The notes below the pieces were generated by a model, which had not been told where the DNA came from, made no database searches, and saw only the letters and a program-made list of their open reading frames with translations. A program made the translations under genes and the position numbers. Below, in pieces: positions 16,940 to 24,629 of a stretch of 64,000 nucleotides of DNA (positions within the stretch are counted from its first letter, which is position 1; each line of letters starts with the position of its first letter). Source of the stretch: Bacteroidales bacterium (GTDB taxonomy: Bacteria > Bacteroidota > Bacteroidia > Bacteroidales > UBA932); assembly GCA_017430365.1 (NCBI GenBank), contig JAFRNC010000001.1, forward strand, positions 310,001 to 374,000, written 5' to 3'.

Positions 16940-16974
16940 GGGGTAGGTCCCGCCGATGGAATCGGACCTACCCC
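16940..16974. terminator. Hairpin after fabG (11-base perfect arms)
   Basis: Arms ggggtaggtcc (16940-16950) and ggacctacccc (16964-16974) pair perfectly. An alternative internal hairpin, ccgat/atcgg (16953-16957 with 16961-16965), competes with it. It is followed by aaaaca, not a T-run, so it is not a textbook terminator on the plus strand. Confidence 0.6.
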
Positions 16975-16987
16975 AAAACATAATAGA

Positions 16988-17021
16988 AAAACGCCTTCCG
17001 GTTTCGGCCGGAAGGCGTTTT
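16988..17021. terminator. Bidirectional intrinsic terminator between fabG and the aquaporin gene
   Basis: Perfect 13-base arms aaaacgccttccg (16988-17000) and cggaaggcgtttt (17009-17021) around an 8-base loop. T-runs occur on both strands, so it can end both convergent transcripts. Confidence 0.8.
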
Positions 17022-17038
17022 GCGTTGTAAGGGTCAGC

Positions 17039-17704
17039 CTATTTCGCCAGGGCTTTCCAGACCCATGCTGCGAATGCGCCGCCTACCATGGGAGCCAGGA
17101 TGAATACCCAGACTACCTTGAGGGCTTCGCCGCCGGCGAAGAGAGCCGGGCCGATGGAACGGGCCGGGTTCACCGAAGTGCCGGTCAGGTTGATGCAGAC
17201 CAGGTGAACGAGGATTAGGGTAAGACCGATGGCAAGTCCTGCGAGGTTGCCTGCGCCCTTCTTCGCATCGGTGGTGCCGAGCACTACGAGGACGAAGAGG
17301 AAGGTGGCGATGCACTCGACGAGGAGAGCCCCGCCTACGCCGCCCGCATTGGCGACGCCGTTAGTGCCAAGGCCGCCCGTTAGGTCGGGAGCCGCGACTA
17401 CCTTGGTGAGCAGAAGAAGCACTGCACCTGCGATGATACCGCCGATGAGCTGGCCGATCCAGTAGCCGACGGCGTCCTTCCAGGTCATGCGGCCGGAAAG
17501 GGCCACGCCGAAGGTGATGGCAGGATTGATGTGGCATCCGCTGATGCCGCCGATGGTATAGGCCATTGCGACCACGGTAAGACCGAAGGCGATTGCGGTA
17601 CCGACAACGCCGGCGGACGTGTTGCAGCCGAGGAACATTGCGGTTCCGCAGCCCAGGAACGTCAGTACGAACGTTCCGATGCATTCTGCAAAGTACTTTT
17701 TCAT
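17039..17704 (-). CDS. aqpZ: Aquaporin Z-type water channel (MIP family)
   Basis: The 221-residue inner-membrane channel has six predicted helices and two NPA half-helices: GCHINPAITFG in the first repeat and GTSVNPARSIGPA in the second. The NPAR form with SxxxPA context fits aquaporin Z more than glycerol facilitators, which usually have a larger loop and Asp after NPA. The ATG at 17704 (MKKYFAECIGTFVLTFLGCG) is preferred to a TTG six bases upstream. Monocistronic, leftward, convergent with fabG and divergent from the polysaccharide locus. Confidence 0.92.
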   Translation of the reverse strand: MKKYFAECIGTFVLTFLGCGTAMFLGCNTSAGVVGTAIAFGLTVVAMAYTIGGISGCHINPAITFGVALSGRMTWKDAVGYWIGQLIGGIIAGAVLLLLTKVVAAPDLTGGLGTNGVANAGGVGGALLVECIATFLFVLVVLGTTDAKKGAGNLAGLAIGLTLILVHLVCINLTGTSVNPARSIGPALFAGGEALKVVWVFILAPMVGGAFAAWVWKALAK

Positions 17705-17794
17705 AGGCAAATGATTTTTGAGGTATTAGTACATTCTGCCGATAAAGGTAAGAAAAAAATCTTAATGTTAATTGTTGTGAAGTCTACTATTTGC

Positions 17795-17826
17795 TTGCCT
17801 TTGCATTACTATTTTTTGTAACTTTG
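17795..17826 (+). promoter_or_regulatory. Putative promoter of the surface-polysaccharide locus
   Basis: TAACTTTG at 17819-17826 matches TAnnTTTG; TTG at 17795-17797 lies 21 bases upstream, at the -33 spacing. Predicted leader of about 80 bases before the ATG at 17914 is GC-rich and contains a 7-base-pair hairpin with an ATGT loop (17853-17870). It is the best promoter candidate I found ahead of the long rightward run of genes. Confidence 0.5.
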
Positions 17827-17913
17827 TCTGTCTTATTGTACCCTGCCGTACTGTCCGCCATGTGGCGGGCAGCCGCGAAGCGCGCCCGGACGGGGACGAT
17901 AGGTCCGACAGGG

Positions 17914-18873
17914 ATGAAGATTCTGGTCACCGGCGCGGCCGGGTTCATAGGTTCAAGAGTGATGTACGACCTCGCGGCACGTGGCGATGAGGTGGTCGGC
18001 ATCGACAATTACAACGATTACTACGACGTACGCCTCAAGGAAGCGCGTGTCGCGGAATTCGGACTTGAAGTACGGCGGATCGATATCTCCGACAAGGCGG
18101 CCCTGGATTCCCTGTTCGCGGATGAAAAGTTTGACAAAGTAGTCAACATGGCCGCCCAGGCCGGTGTCCGGCACAGCATCGTCGATCCCGCCGCATATCT
18201 TCAGAACAACATCGCAGGTTTTCTCAATCTTCTCGAGGCGTGCCGGAACCATGGGGTAAAACATTTGGTTTTTGCTTCTTCCAGTTCCGTGTACGGACTC
18301 AACGGGAAAGTCCCTTTCAGCGAGGGGGACAGGACCGACTCTCCCGCCAGTCTCTATGCCGCCACCAAGAAAGCCGACGAACTTCTCGCCTACAGTTATT
18401 GCAGCCTTTATGGCATCTCAATGACAGGGTTGAGGTATTTCACGGTTTACGGTCCCTGGGGCAGGCCTGACATGTCCCCTATGCTTTTTGCCCATGCTAT
18501 CAGCAAAGGCGAACCCATCAGGGTCTTCAACGGAGGAGACATGACTCGCGATTTCACCTATATCGACGACATAGCCGAGGGAACCATCGCATGCATCGAC
18601 CGTGAGCCTGAGCCCGATGAGAACGGACTCAGATACCGCATCTACAACATTGGCTGCGGCCATCCCGTCAGATTGACCGACTTCATCTCGGAACTTGAGC
18701 GCGCGATGGGAGCACAGGCGCGGAAGGAGATGCTCCCCATGCAGCCCGGCGACATCTGCCGGACCGCAGCTGACACCTCCCTCCTCGAACGCGAAACGGG
18801 CTATAAGCCCCGCGTCCGCCTCGGCGAAGGCCTGACCAAGTTCGCCGAGTGGTACAAAAACTATCATAATTAA
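17914..18873 (+). CDS. NAD-dependent epimerase, probable UDP-glucuronate 4-epimerase
   Basis: It probably interconverts UDP-glucuronate and UDP-galacturonate. The 319 residues have the Rossmann loop TGAAGFIGSRV (about 7-17), the DNYNDYYDVRLKEAR stretch typical of LpsL/CapI-type epimerases, SSSVYG, and the catalytic Tyr-x3-Lys in SLYAATKKADE. RYFTVYGPWGRPDM is also typical of the subfamily. The start at 17914 (MKILVTGAAGFIG) is chosen because the longer open frame to 17791 would run through the promoter. First gene of the locus; followed by ugd after 9 bases, a logical pair since Ugd supplies the substrate. Confidence 0.88.
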   Translation: MKILVTGAAGFIGSRVMYDLAARGDEVVGIDNYNDYYDVRLKEARVAEFGLEVRRIDISDKAALDSLFADEKFDKVVNMAAQAGVRHSIVDPAAYLQNNIAGFLNLLEACRNHGVKHLVFASSSSVYGLNGKVPFSEGDRTDSPASLYAATKKADELLAYSYCSLYGISMTGLRYFTVYGPWGRPDMSPMLFAHAISKGEPIRVFNGGDMTRDFTYIDDIAEGTIACIDREPEPDENGLRYRIYNIGCGHPVRLTDFISELERAMGAQARKEMLPMQPGDICRTAADTSLLERETGYKPRVRLGEGLTKFAEWYKNYHN

Positions 18874-18882
18874 GTTATTACC

Positions 18883-20139
18883 ATGAAAATAGCAGTCGCC
18901 GGAACCGGATACGTCGGCCTTAGCATAGCGACACTGCTCGCGCAGCGGCACGAAGTGGTGGCTGTGGATGTCCTGCCCGAAAAGGTTGATCAGGTTAACC
19001 GGCGCATCTGTCCATTCCATGATCCCGAAATCGAGTGTTTCTTCGCTGAGAAGAAACTCAGCCTGACTGCCACTCTCGATGCCCGGACGGCATATCGTGA
19101 CGCTGATTACGTTTTAATAGCCACTCCGACCAACTACGACCCCCAGCGCAATTTCTTCGATACATCCCATGTTGAGGAAGTCGTCTCAACCGTACTTGAT
19201 GTGAATCCCGGTGCCGTGATGGTCATAAAATCGACGGTTCCGGTCGGTTATACAAGCACTCTGCAGGAAAAGCATCCCGGTGCGAAGCTCCTCTTCTCTC
19301 CGGAATTCCTGCGTGAAAGCAAGGCTCTCCATGACAACCTGCACCCCAGCAGGATCATCGTCGGATACGATGAGACTCCCGATCGTCATTCCCGGCTTGA
19401 CCGGGAATCTCCATTCAAGTCGGCTCAAACCTTCGCCGGCCTGCTCAAGGAAGCTTCGCTGGACCCCGATGTCCGAGTCCTCCTGATGGGCGCTACCGAA
19501 GCCGAAGCGGTGAAACTCTTTGCCAACACATATCTCGCTCTGCGCGTCAGCTATTTCAACGAGCTCGACACCTATGCTGAGATGAAAGGCCTCGACACCA
19601 GGTCGATCATCGAAGGTGTATGCCTCGATCCCAGGATAGGCAGCCACTACAACAACCCGAGTTTCGGATACGGCGGATACTGCCTTCCCAAAGATACGAA
19701 ACAACTCCTAGCGAACTATGGGAACGTGCCTGAGAATCTTATCCAGGCGATAGTCGACAGCAACCGCACCCGCAAGGATTTCATTGCAGACCAGGTGCTC
19801 CGTAAGGCGGGCTACTACGAGGCTTCTGCACAGTGGGATGAAACGAGGGAGGGGAGTGTCGTCATCGGCGTATACCGCCTGACCATGAAGAGCAACTCCG
19901 ACAATTTCCGCCAGAGTTCCATCCAGGGCGTAATGAAGCGCGTCAAGGCCAAAGGAGCCACGGTGATAGTCTACGAACCCACCCTGCCCGACGGCAGCCG
20001 TTTTTTCGGCAGTCTGGTAGTCAACGACCTTAAGGAATTCAAGAGCCGCAGCCAGGCCATCATCGCCAACCGCTACGACCCTGCCCTGGACGATGTGTTC
20101 GACAAGGTTTATACAAGGGATATTTTCAAACGTGATTGA
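18883..20139 (+). CDS. ugd: UDP-glucose 6-dehydrogenase with an in-frame palindrome insertion
   Basis: Ugd oxidises UDP-glucose to UDP-glucuronate with two NAD. The 418 residues have the Rossmann start [51 protein letters not shown], the catalytic Cys region [16 protein letters not shown] and the C-terminal NAD/UDP-binding domain. Residues about 167-178 ([12 protein letters not shown]) are encoded by a palindromic repeat (19388-19408) and look like an insertion compared with relatives; they fall in a surface-exposed segment between IIVGYDE and TFAGLL. Reading frame remains open, so the enzyme is probably active. Confidence 0.94.
   Translation: MKIAVAGTGYVGLSIATLLAQRHEVVAVDVLPEKVDQVNRRICPFHDPEIECFFAEKKLSLTATLDARTAYRDADYVLIATPTNYDPQRNFFDTSHVEEVVSTVLDVNPGAVMVIKSTVPVGYTSTLQEKHPGAKLLFSPEFLRESKALHDNLHPSRIIVGYDETPDRHSRLDRESPFKSAQTFAGLLKEASLDPDVRVLLMGATEAEAVKLFANTYLALRVSYFNELDTYAEMKGLDTRSIIEGVCLDPRIGSHYNNPSFGYGGYCLPKDTKQLLANYGNVPENLIQAIVDSNRTRKDFIADQVLRKAGYYEASAQWDETREGSVVIGVYRLTMKSNSDNFRQSSIQGVMKRVKAKGATVIVYEPTLPDGSRFFGSLVVNDLKEFKSRSQAIIANRYDPALDDVFDKVYTRDIFKRD
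19388..19408. repeat. Short palindromic repeat inserted inside ugd
   Basis: Arms attcccgg (19388-19395) and ccgggaat (19401-19408) around cttga. The flanks (cgtc before, ctcc after) give the motif CGTCATTCCCGG...CCGGGAATCTCC, known from dispersed palindromes in many bacteria that are often translated as [10 protein letters not shown]. It adds residues in frame to Ugd. Confidence 0.7.
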
Positions 20140-20197
20140 TGAAACTCACTTCCGGCACGACCGGGACTTCAAATAGTTGAAATTTTTATTCGTTTTT

Positions 20198-20860
20198 ATG
20201 AACAATTATTCCGGTTCCAGAAAGTTCCACCTTGCTTTGAAAAGGTGTTTTGATTTCGTAATAGGTTTGTTGGCCATTATAGTCCTGTTTGTCATACCTG
20301 TTTTTGAAGTGGTTTTTATTGCCATTCGGCTAAGTTCTAAAGGTCCGGCACTTTTCAAGCAAAAGAGAATCGGGAAGGATAAGGAACCGTTTATGATGTA
20401 CAAATTCCGGACGATGATTGTCGAACAGTATGACAAAGACGGTAAAGAAATCATGTCGGAAGACAGGATCACGCCAATCGGCAGGATATTGAGAAAACTG
20501 AGCCTGGATGAACTTCCACAATTATTCAACATCTTGAATGGAACCATGAGCATCATCGGTCCTAGACCGATGCTGGATTACCAGGCGGAGAGATGCACTG
20601 AGGAAGAAAATGGGAGATTTGCAATGCGTCCCGGTATGACAGGGTGGGCACAGGTTAAAGGTCGGAATAATATTCAGTGGACCGAACGGATTCAATATGA
20701 TTTGGAATATATCAGGAATTACAGCATTTGGTTCGATGTGAAGATTCTCTTTATGTCGGTCATAACGGTATTCAAAAGGGAAGGCACGGATGTGAAGACC
20801 GAGTATCGCGGCGTTGACCGTTTTTCCAAAGCCTACCATGAGGAGGAAGACAGATCATGA
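20198..20860 (+). CDS. Initiating sugar-phosphate transferase (undecaprenyl-phosphate glycosyl-1-phosphate transferase, WcaJ/PglC type)
   Basis: It would start the lipid-linked unit by moving a sugar phosphate from a UDP-sugar to undecaprenyl phosphate at the inner membrane. The 220 residues have one membrane segment (about 17-43), then the catalytic core: KGPALFKQKRIGKDKEPF, MYKFRTM, the DELPQLFNILNG stretch with the Asp-Glu pair, and IGPRPM. The short form matches PglC-like enzymes. ATG at 20198 preferred to a TTG 21 bases upstream. Sequence is AT-richer than ugd. This is the only glycosyl-type transferase I recognise in the locus. Confidence 0.92.
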   Translation: MNNYSGSRKFHLALKRCFDFVIGLLAIIVLFVIPVFEVVFIAIRLSSKGPALFKQKRIGKDKEPFMMYKFRTMIVEQYDKDGKEIMSEDRITPIGRILRKLSLDELPQLFNILNGTMSIIGPRPMLDYQAERCTEEENGRFAMRPGMTGWAQVKGRNNIQWTERIQYDLEYIRNYSIWFDVKILFMSVITVFKREGTDVKTEYRGVDRFSKAYHEEEDRS

Positions 20861-22137
20861 ATAACCGCGTACGAATAGAGTCTGTTATTTCGTATGGAAT
20901 ATGGAATAAGGGTTTATTTAATAAACTCAGCGCGTTGGTTTTTGCCTTGGTCCCCATATTACAGCATTATATCGGTGTCATCCAAAATGCCGGTTTCACG
21001 TTATTGCTATTGATTTCCCCGATTATCATTCTGAAGTTTTTTAAGGTTTTATTGAAAGGTGGTATTGATAAAGAATGTCTGATAGCTATACTTCCCTTGG
21101 TACTTTTTGAATTCTACACATCTCTTGTCCACGGCTTTAGTGCTTCCAGATTGTTTTATGTGTTTTTTGTGGTTTTATTGTTTTTAAGTATAGCAAGCGG
21201 ATGTGTCAATATCTCTTATTTCTTTAAATATGCTATCATCATAGGATGTTTTGCGACTATCACTGTTATTATTCAATATTTTACGCATTATATAATTGGC
21301 CGGAATATTGATTTGAAGTTTTTGGAATATCTGGTTAAGGACGATACGATTTGGGATAGGAACGCTGAGGCTATCGAAGGTTTGGATTTTTCTTCTTATT
21401 TTTATAGACCTTCAGGCTTCTTTTTGGAACCGTCTCATTTCTTTTTATATACATTCCCTTTGATAGGAATGCTTCTTTTATCTCCGAATCGCGACCGTAA
21501 GAGTAAAAGAGTAGCTCTTTTCCTTTCTTTTGGCGTTGTATTAACCACTTCGGGGATGGGCATAGGTTGCGTCGTGTTTTTTTGGGCTGTTTATTATTTA
21601 CTCAAGAATGATACTCAAGGGGCTAAAGGCGTTCTATCAAGGGTTTTATCGGTACGGACTCTTTTTGTCCTTTTGGCTATCGCTGCCGTTGTTTTTGTGG
21701 CATATCTTTCCGTTCCCTTCATTCATTCCAGTATCGACCGTATTTTTACGAATGACAATCATAATGCAATAGATGGCCGTGTCCGTTTGGCAAGATCTTT
21801 TGCACAGACTATTTCGGGTCGGGCAGTGATTTTCGGGACTCCTGGAATTACCAGCGATATCGATTTCAATTTGTCTGGATTCTTCGCCACATATTTCAAA
21901 TGGGGTATCGTAGGTCTGTTTTTTACATACTGGTTTTATATTCAAGGTCTATTCAAGTTAAAAGGATCTTTGTTCTGGATCAGTCTGGTCATTGTCGTCA
22001 TTTCATATTTTACCGCTCATACACATGGTACTTTTTATATGCTCTATTATTTACTGTTCTTGATGAATGGCTATTACGAAAGGGGTAGGGAGAGGTACCA
22101 GGTCCGTCACCTAAATAAACAAATAATTGCAGTATGA
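20857..22137 (+). CDS. Wzy-like O-antigen/capsule polymerase
   Basis: The 426-residue protein is almost entirely hydrophobic with about 11-12 predicted membrane helices and one large periplasmic loop around 150-190 containing SYFYRPSGFFLEPSHFFLY, a pattern typical of Wzy/O-antigen ligase superfamily proteins. It would join lipid-linked units on the periplasmic face. It overlaps the sugar transferase by 4 bases (ATGA) and the next ATP-grasp gene by 4. Very AT-rich compared with both ends of the locus. Polymerase versus ligase cannot be separated by eye; context with an initiating transferase and a flippase favours Wzy. Confidence 0.82.
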   Translation: MNNRVRIESVISYGIWNKGLFNKLSALVFALVPILQHYIGVIQNAGFTLLLLISPIIILKFFKVLLKGGIDKECLIAILPLVLFEFYTSLVHGFSASRLFYVFFVVLLFLSIASGCVNISYFFKYAIIIGCFATITVIIQYFTHYIIGRNIDLKFLEYLVKDDTIWDRNAEAIEGLDFSSYFYRPSGFFLEPSHFFLYTFPLIGMLLLSPNRDRKSKRVALFLSFGVVLTTSGMGIGCVVFFWAVYYLLKNDTQGAKGVLSRVLSVRTLFVLLAIAAVVFVAYLSVPFIHSSIDRIFTNDNHNAIDGRVRLARSFAQTISGRAVIFGTPGITSDIDFNLSGFFATYFKWGIVGLFFTYWFYIQGLFKLKGSLFWISLVIVVISYFTAHTHGTFYMLYYLLFLMNGYYERGRERYQVRHLNKQIIAV

Positions 22138-23360
22138 AATCCCTTGTAATTGCAGGCGGAGTGCCTCAGATAGAACTGATCAAACAGCTGAAAGCGCGAG
22201 GAATCGAGACCTTGTTGGCTGACGGCAGTTCGAATGCCGTGGCCAGGCCTTTCTGTGACAAGTTCTATCACGTGGATGTCTTTGACATGGAGGCAATCAA
22301 GGAGATTGCAGTTAAGGAAAAGGTGGATTTTCTCATCACCGTCTGCGCCGACCAGGTTCTGCTGGTGGTGGCCAAGGTGTCGGAGATGCTCGGACTTCCC
22401 TGTTATATCGACTACGAGACCTGTCAGAATGTATCCGACAAAATCCGCATGAAGCGTATCTTCAAGGCGAACGGCATCCCGACGACTGACTATGTGGAGA
22501 CCGATTCGCTGGATATGAATGTGATCGGCAAGTTGAACTTCCCCTTGGTTGTAAAGCCCGTGGACGCGTACAGTTCTAAAGGGGTACGCAAAGCCGATGA
22601 TCTTGAAGAACTGAAGAAATATTATGAGGAAGCGCACGGTATCAGCCGCAGCGGCGGCGTTATAGTGGAGGAATTCTTTGCAGGGGAAGAAATCAGCGTC
22701 GACGCTTTTGTTGTGAACGGAAAGGCCAGGGTGCTGAATGTCACCAACAGTGAGAAAGTGAAGGATAAAGACCGTTTCGTAATTTTCCGGGGCCGCTTTC
22801 CTGTAAAGGCATCCGATGCGGTGTTGAAACAGATTGATGAAATCGCCCAGAAGATAGCTGACGGTTTCGGACTTGTCAACGCTCCTTTGCTTATCCAGTT
22901 GTTGCATCAGGGCGACAAGGTGTCTGTTCTGGAGTTTTGCGCCCGTACCGGCGGCAATATGAAATATCTGCTTATCAAATACTCTACAGGAGTGGATGTC
23001 ATCGGAGCCACGATCGACATCACGCTCGGAAAGGAGCCCGACCTGAGCCCCAAGGCGAAGCGGTACAATATCGTGGTGAACGATTTCATCTATTGCAAGC
23101 CAGGTGTTTTCGACCACTTCGAGGGGTTCGAGGAAATGGAGAATCAGGGGTTGATCAACGAATTCCATCCTGTAAGGATAAAAGGCACCGTTATGCACGG
23201 AGTCACGAGCAGCAGCGACAGGGTCGCAGGCATGAACATTGTGGCGGACAGCATTGAGCAATATAATGAGAAGCGCAGGATCATCAATGAAACAGTAATG
23301 GTTATCGACACTGAAGGCAATGACATCATGCGCCATGACCTGATACCCGCAATGGTTTAG
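22134..23360 (+). CDS. ATP-grasp ligase (CarB/PurK-like), first of five in the locus
   Basis: The 408 residues form a pre-ATP-grasp Rossmann-like domain (MKSLVIAGGVPQIELIKQLK, about 1-100), then an ATP-grasp domain with the phosphate-binding lysine in FPLVVKPVDAYSSKGVR, the adenine-clamp IVEEFFAGEEISVDAFV, and the metal site in VLEFCARTGGNMKYL. A C-terminal extension of about 100 residues follows. ATP-grasp enzymes join a carboxylate to an amine or thiol via an acylphosphate. The gene overlaps wzy by 4 bases and precedes an opine/alanine dehydrogenase-like gene by 32, so it probably acts on that enzyme's product. GC-richer than the genes on either side. Confidence 0.85.
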   Translation: MKSLVIAGGVPQIELIKQLKARGIETLLADGSSNAVARPFCDKFYHVDVFDMEAIKEIAVKEKVDFLITVCADQVLLVVAKVSEMLGLPCYIDYETCQNVSDKIRMKRIFKANGIPTTDYVETDSLDMNVIGKLNFPLVVKPVDAYSSKGVRKADDLEELKKYYEEAHGISRSGGVIVEEFFAGEEISVDAFVVNGKARVLNVTNSEKVKDKDRFVIFRGRFPVKASDAVLKQIDEIAQKIADGFGLVNAPLLIQLLHQGDKVSVLEFCARTGGNMKYLLIKYSTGVDVIGATIDITLGKEPDLSPKAKRYNIVVNDFIYCKPGVFDHFEGFEEMENQGLINEFHPVRIKGTVMHGVTSSSDRVAGMNIVADSIEQYNEKRRIINETVMVIDTEGNDIMRHDLIPAMV

Positions 23361-23392
23361 TTAAAAGAAAGATAAACAATAAAATATATATC

Positions 23393-24598
23393 ATGAAAAT
23401 AGCCCTCATCAAAGAAACCAAGACTCCCATCGACAATCGAGTTGCCCTGTCCCCCGGCCAGGTGGCGGAATTGAACAAACGCTTCCCCCAGCATGAAATC
23501 GTCGTGCAATCCAGCGATATCCGCGCCTTTTCGGATGAAGAATACCGTGCTGTCGGAGCCCGTGTGGTTGATAATGTAGAAGATTGTGATATCCTGTTCG
23601 GTATCAAAGAGGCTAAGATTGAGAGCCTTATTCCGGAGAAACAGTATTTCTTCTTCGGCCACATAGCCAAGATGCAGGAATACAATCGTCCGCTTCTGCA
23701 GGCTTTCATCAATAAGAAGATAACATTCTGCGACTATGAGTACCTCGTAGATGACAACAACCAACGCGTATGCGCATTCGGCTGGTGGGCCGGAGTAGTG
23801 GGAGTGTACTATACACTGCGTGGCTATGGCTTCAAGCACAAACTATATGAACTGCCGAAGCCTGACCTGCGGTTCACGCTGCCCCAACTGCTCGGCAACC
23901 TCAAATCGATAGATCTGCCTCATGTTAAATTGTTCGTAACCGGAGCAGGCCGTGTTTCCCAGGGAGCTCAATATGTGCTTGACAATATCGGAGCGGTCAG
24001 GATGACGGAAGAAGAGTATCTGAAGACAGACAAAGTCGATCGGCTGTCTTTCTGCTTTGCCGATGTCGACCGTCTTGTGAAGCGCAGGGATGGCGGCGAG
24101 TTCTCCTGGAAAGACTTTACCCAAAACGCCGGAGAATATGAGAGCGACTTCATGCGATGGGCGAAGGCGACGGATGTGCTTGTCTGCGCCCATTTCTGGG
24201 GCCCTGATGCGCCGGTGTATCTATCTGAGGAAGACCTTCGCCGGAGCGATATGAGGATAGAGATGATAGGTGACGTTACCTGCGACATAAAAGGCAGCAT
24301 CAAGTCGACCGTCCGTCCTGCCACTCATGCGGATCCATATTTCGACTATAATCCGGTCACAGAACAGGATGAACCGGCATTCTCTTCGGACAAGAATATT
24401 TCCGTCATGGCCGTTGACACATGCCCTAATGCTCTGGCTATGGATACGAGTGAATACTTCGGCTCCATGCTGATCAAGCATGTTTTCGAACCTCTTTTGA
24501 AGGGGGAGCATTCTGCTGTTATCGACCGTTCCATGATTTTGAAAGAAGGAAAGCTTACCCCTCGTTTCGAATATCTGACTGATTTCGCTAAGGGTTAA
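23393..24598 (+). CDS. Alanine dehydrogenase/PNT-family oxidoreductase, saccharopine- or opine-dehydrogenase-like
   Basis: The 401 residues begin IALIKETKTPIDNRVALSPGQV, the N-terminal AlaDH/PNT motif, with GIKEAKIESLIPEKQYFFFGH later. A Rossmann domain follows (VTGAGRVSQGAQYVLDNIGAV, about 182-203). The C-terminal part has MIGDVTCDIKGSI and TVRPATHADPYFDYNP, typical of LYS1-type saccharopine dehydrogenases. The same superfamily includes N5-(carboxyethyl)ornithine synthase, so reductive joining of a keto acid to an amino acid is a plausible reaction. Placed between two glycan-assembly genes and next to an ATP-grasp ligase, it probably supplies an unusual amino acid, not lysine catabolism. Exact substrate unknown. 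Confidence 0.8.
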   Translation: MKIALIKETKTPIDNRVALSPGQVAELNKRFPQHEIVVQSSDIRAFSDEEYRAVGARVVDNVEDCDILFGIKEAKIESLIPEKQYFFFGHIAKMQEYNRPLLQAFINKKITFCDYEYLVDDNNQRVCAFGWWAGVVGVYYTLRGYGFKHKLYELPKPDLRFTLPQLLGNLKSIDLPHVKLFVTGAGRVSQGAQYVLDNIGAVRMTEEEYLKTDKVDRLSFCFADVDRLVKRRDGGEFSWKDFTQNAGEYESDFMRWAKATDVLVCAHFWGPDAPVYLSEEDLRRSDMRIEMIGDVTCDIKGSIKSTVRPATHADPYFDYNPVTEQDEPAFSSDKNISVMAVDTCPNALAMDTSEYFGSMLIKHVFEPLLKGEHSAVIDRSMILKEGKLTPRFEYLTDFAKG

Positions 24599-24629
24599 TC
24601 TAGAGTCAATCAGCTAAAACCAGCATTTC

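Noticed and set aside
17791..17913. N-terminal extension of the epimerase that looks like a membrane anchor
   Set aside because: The extension is encoded by the promoter and leader sequence; the canonical Rossmann start is at 17914.
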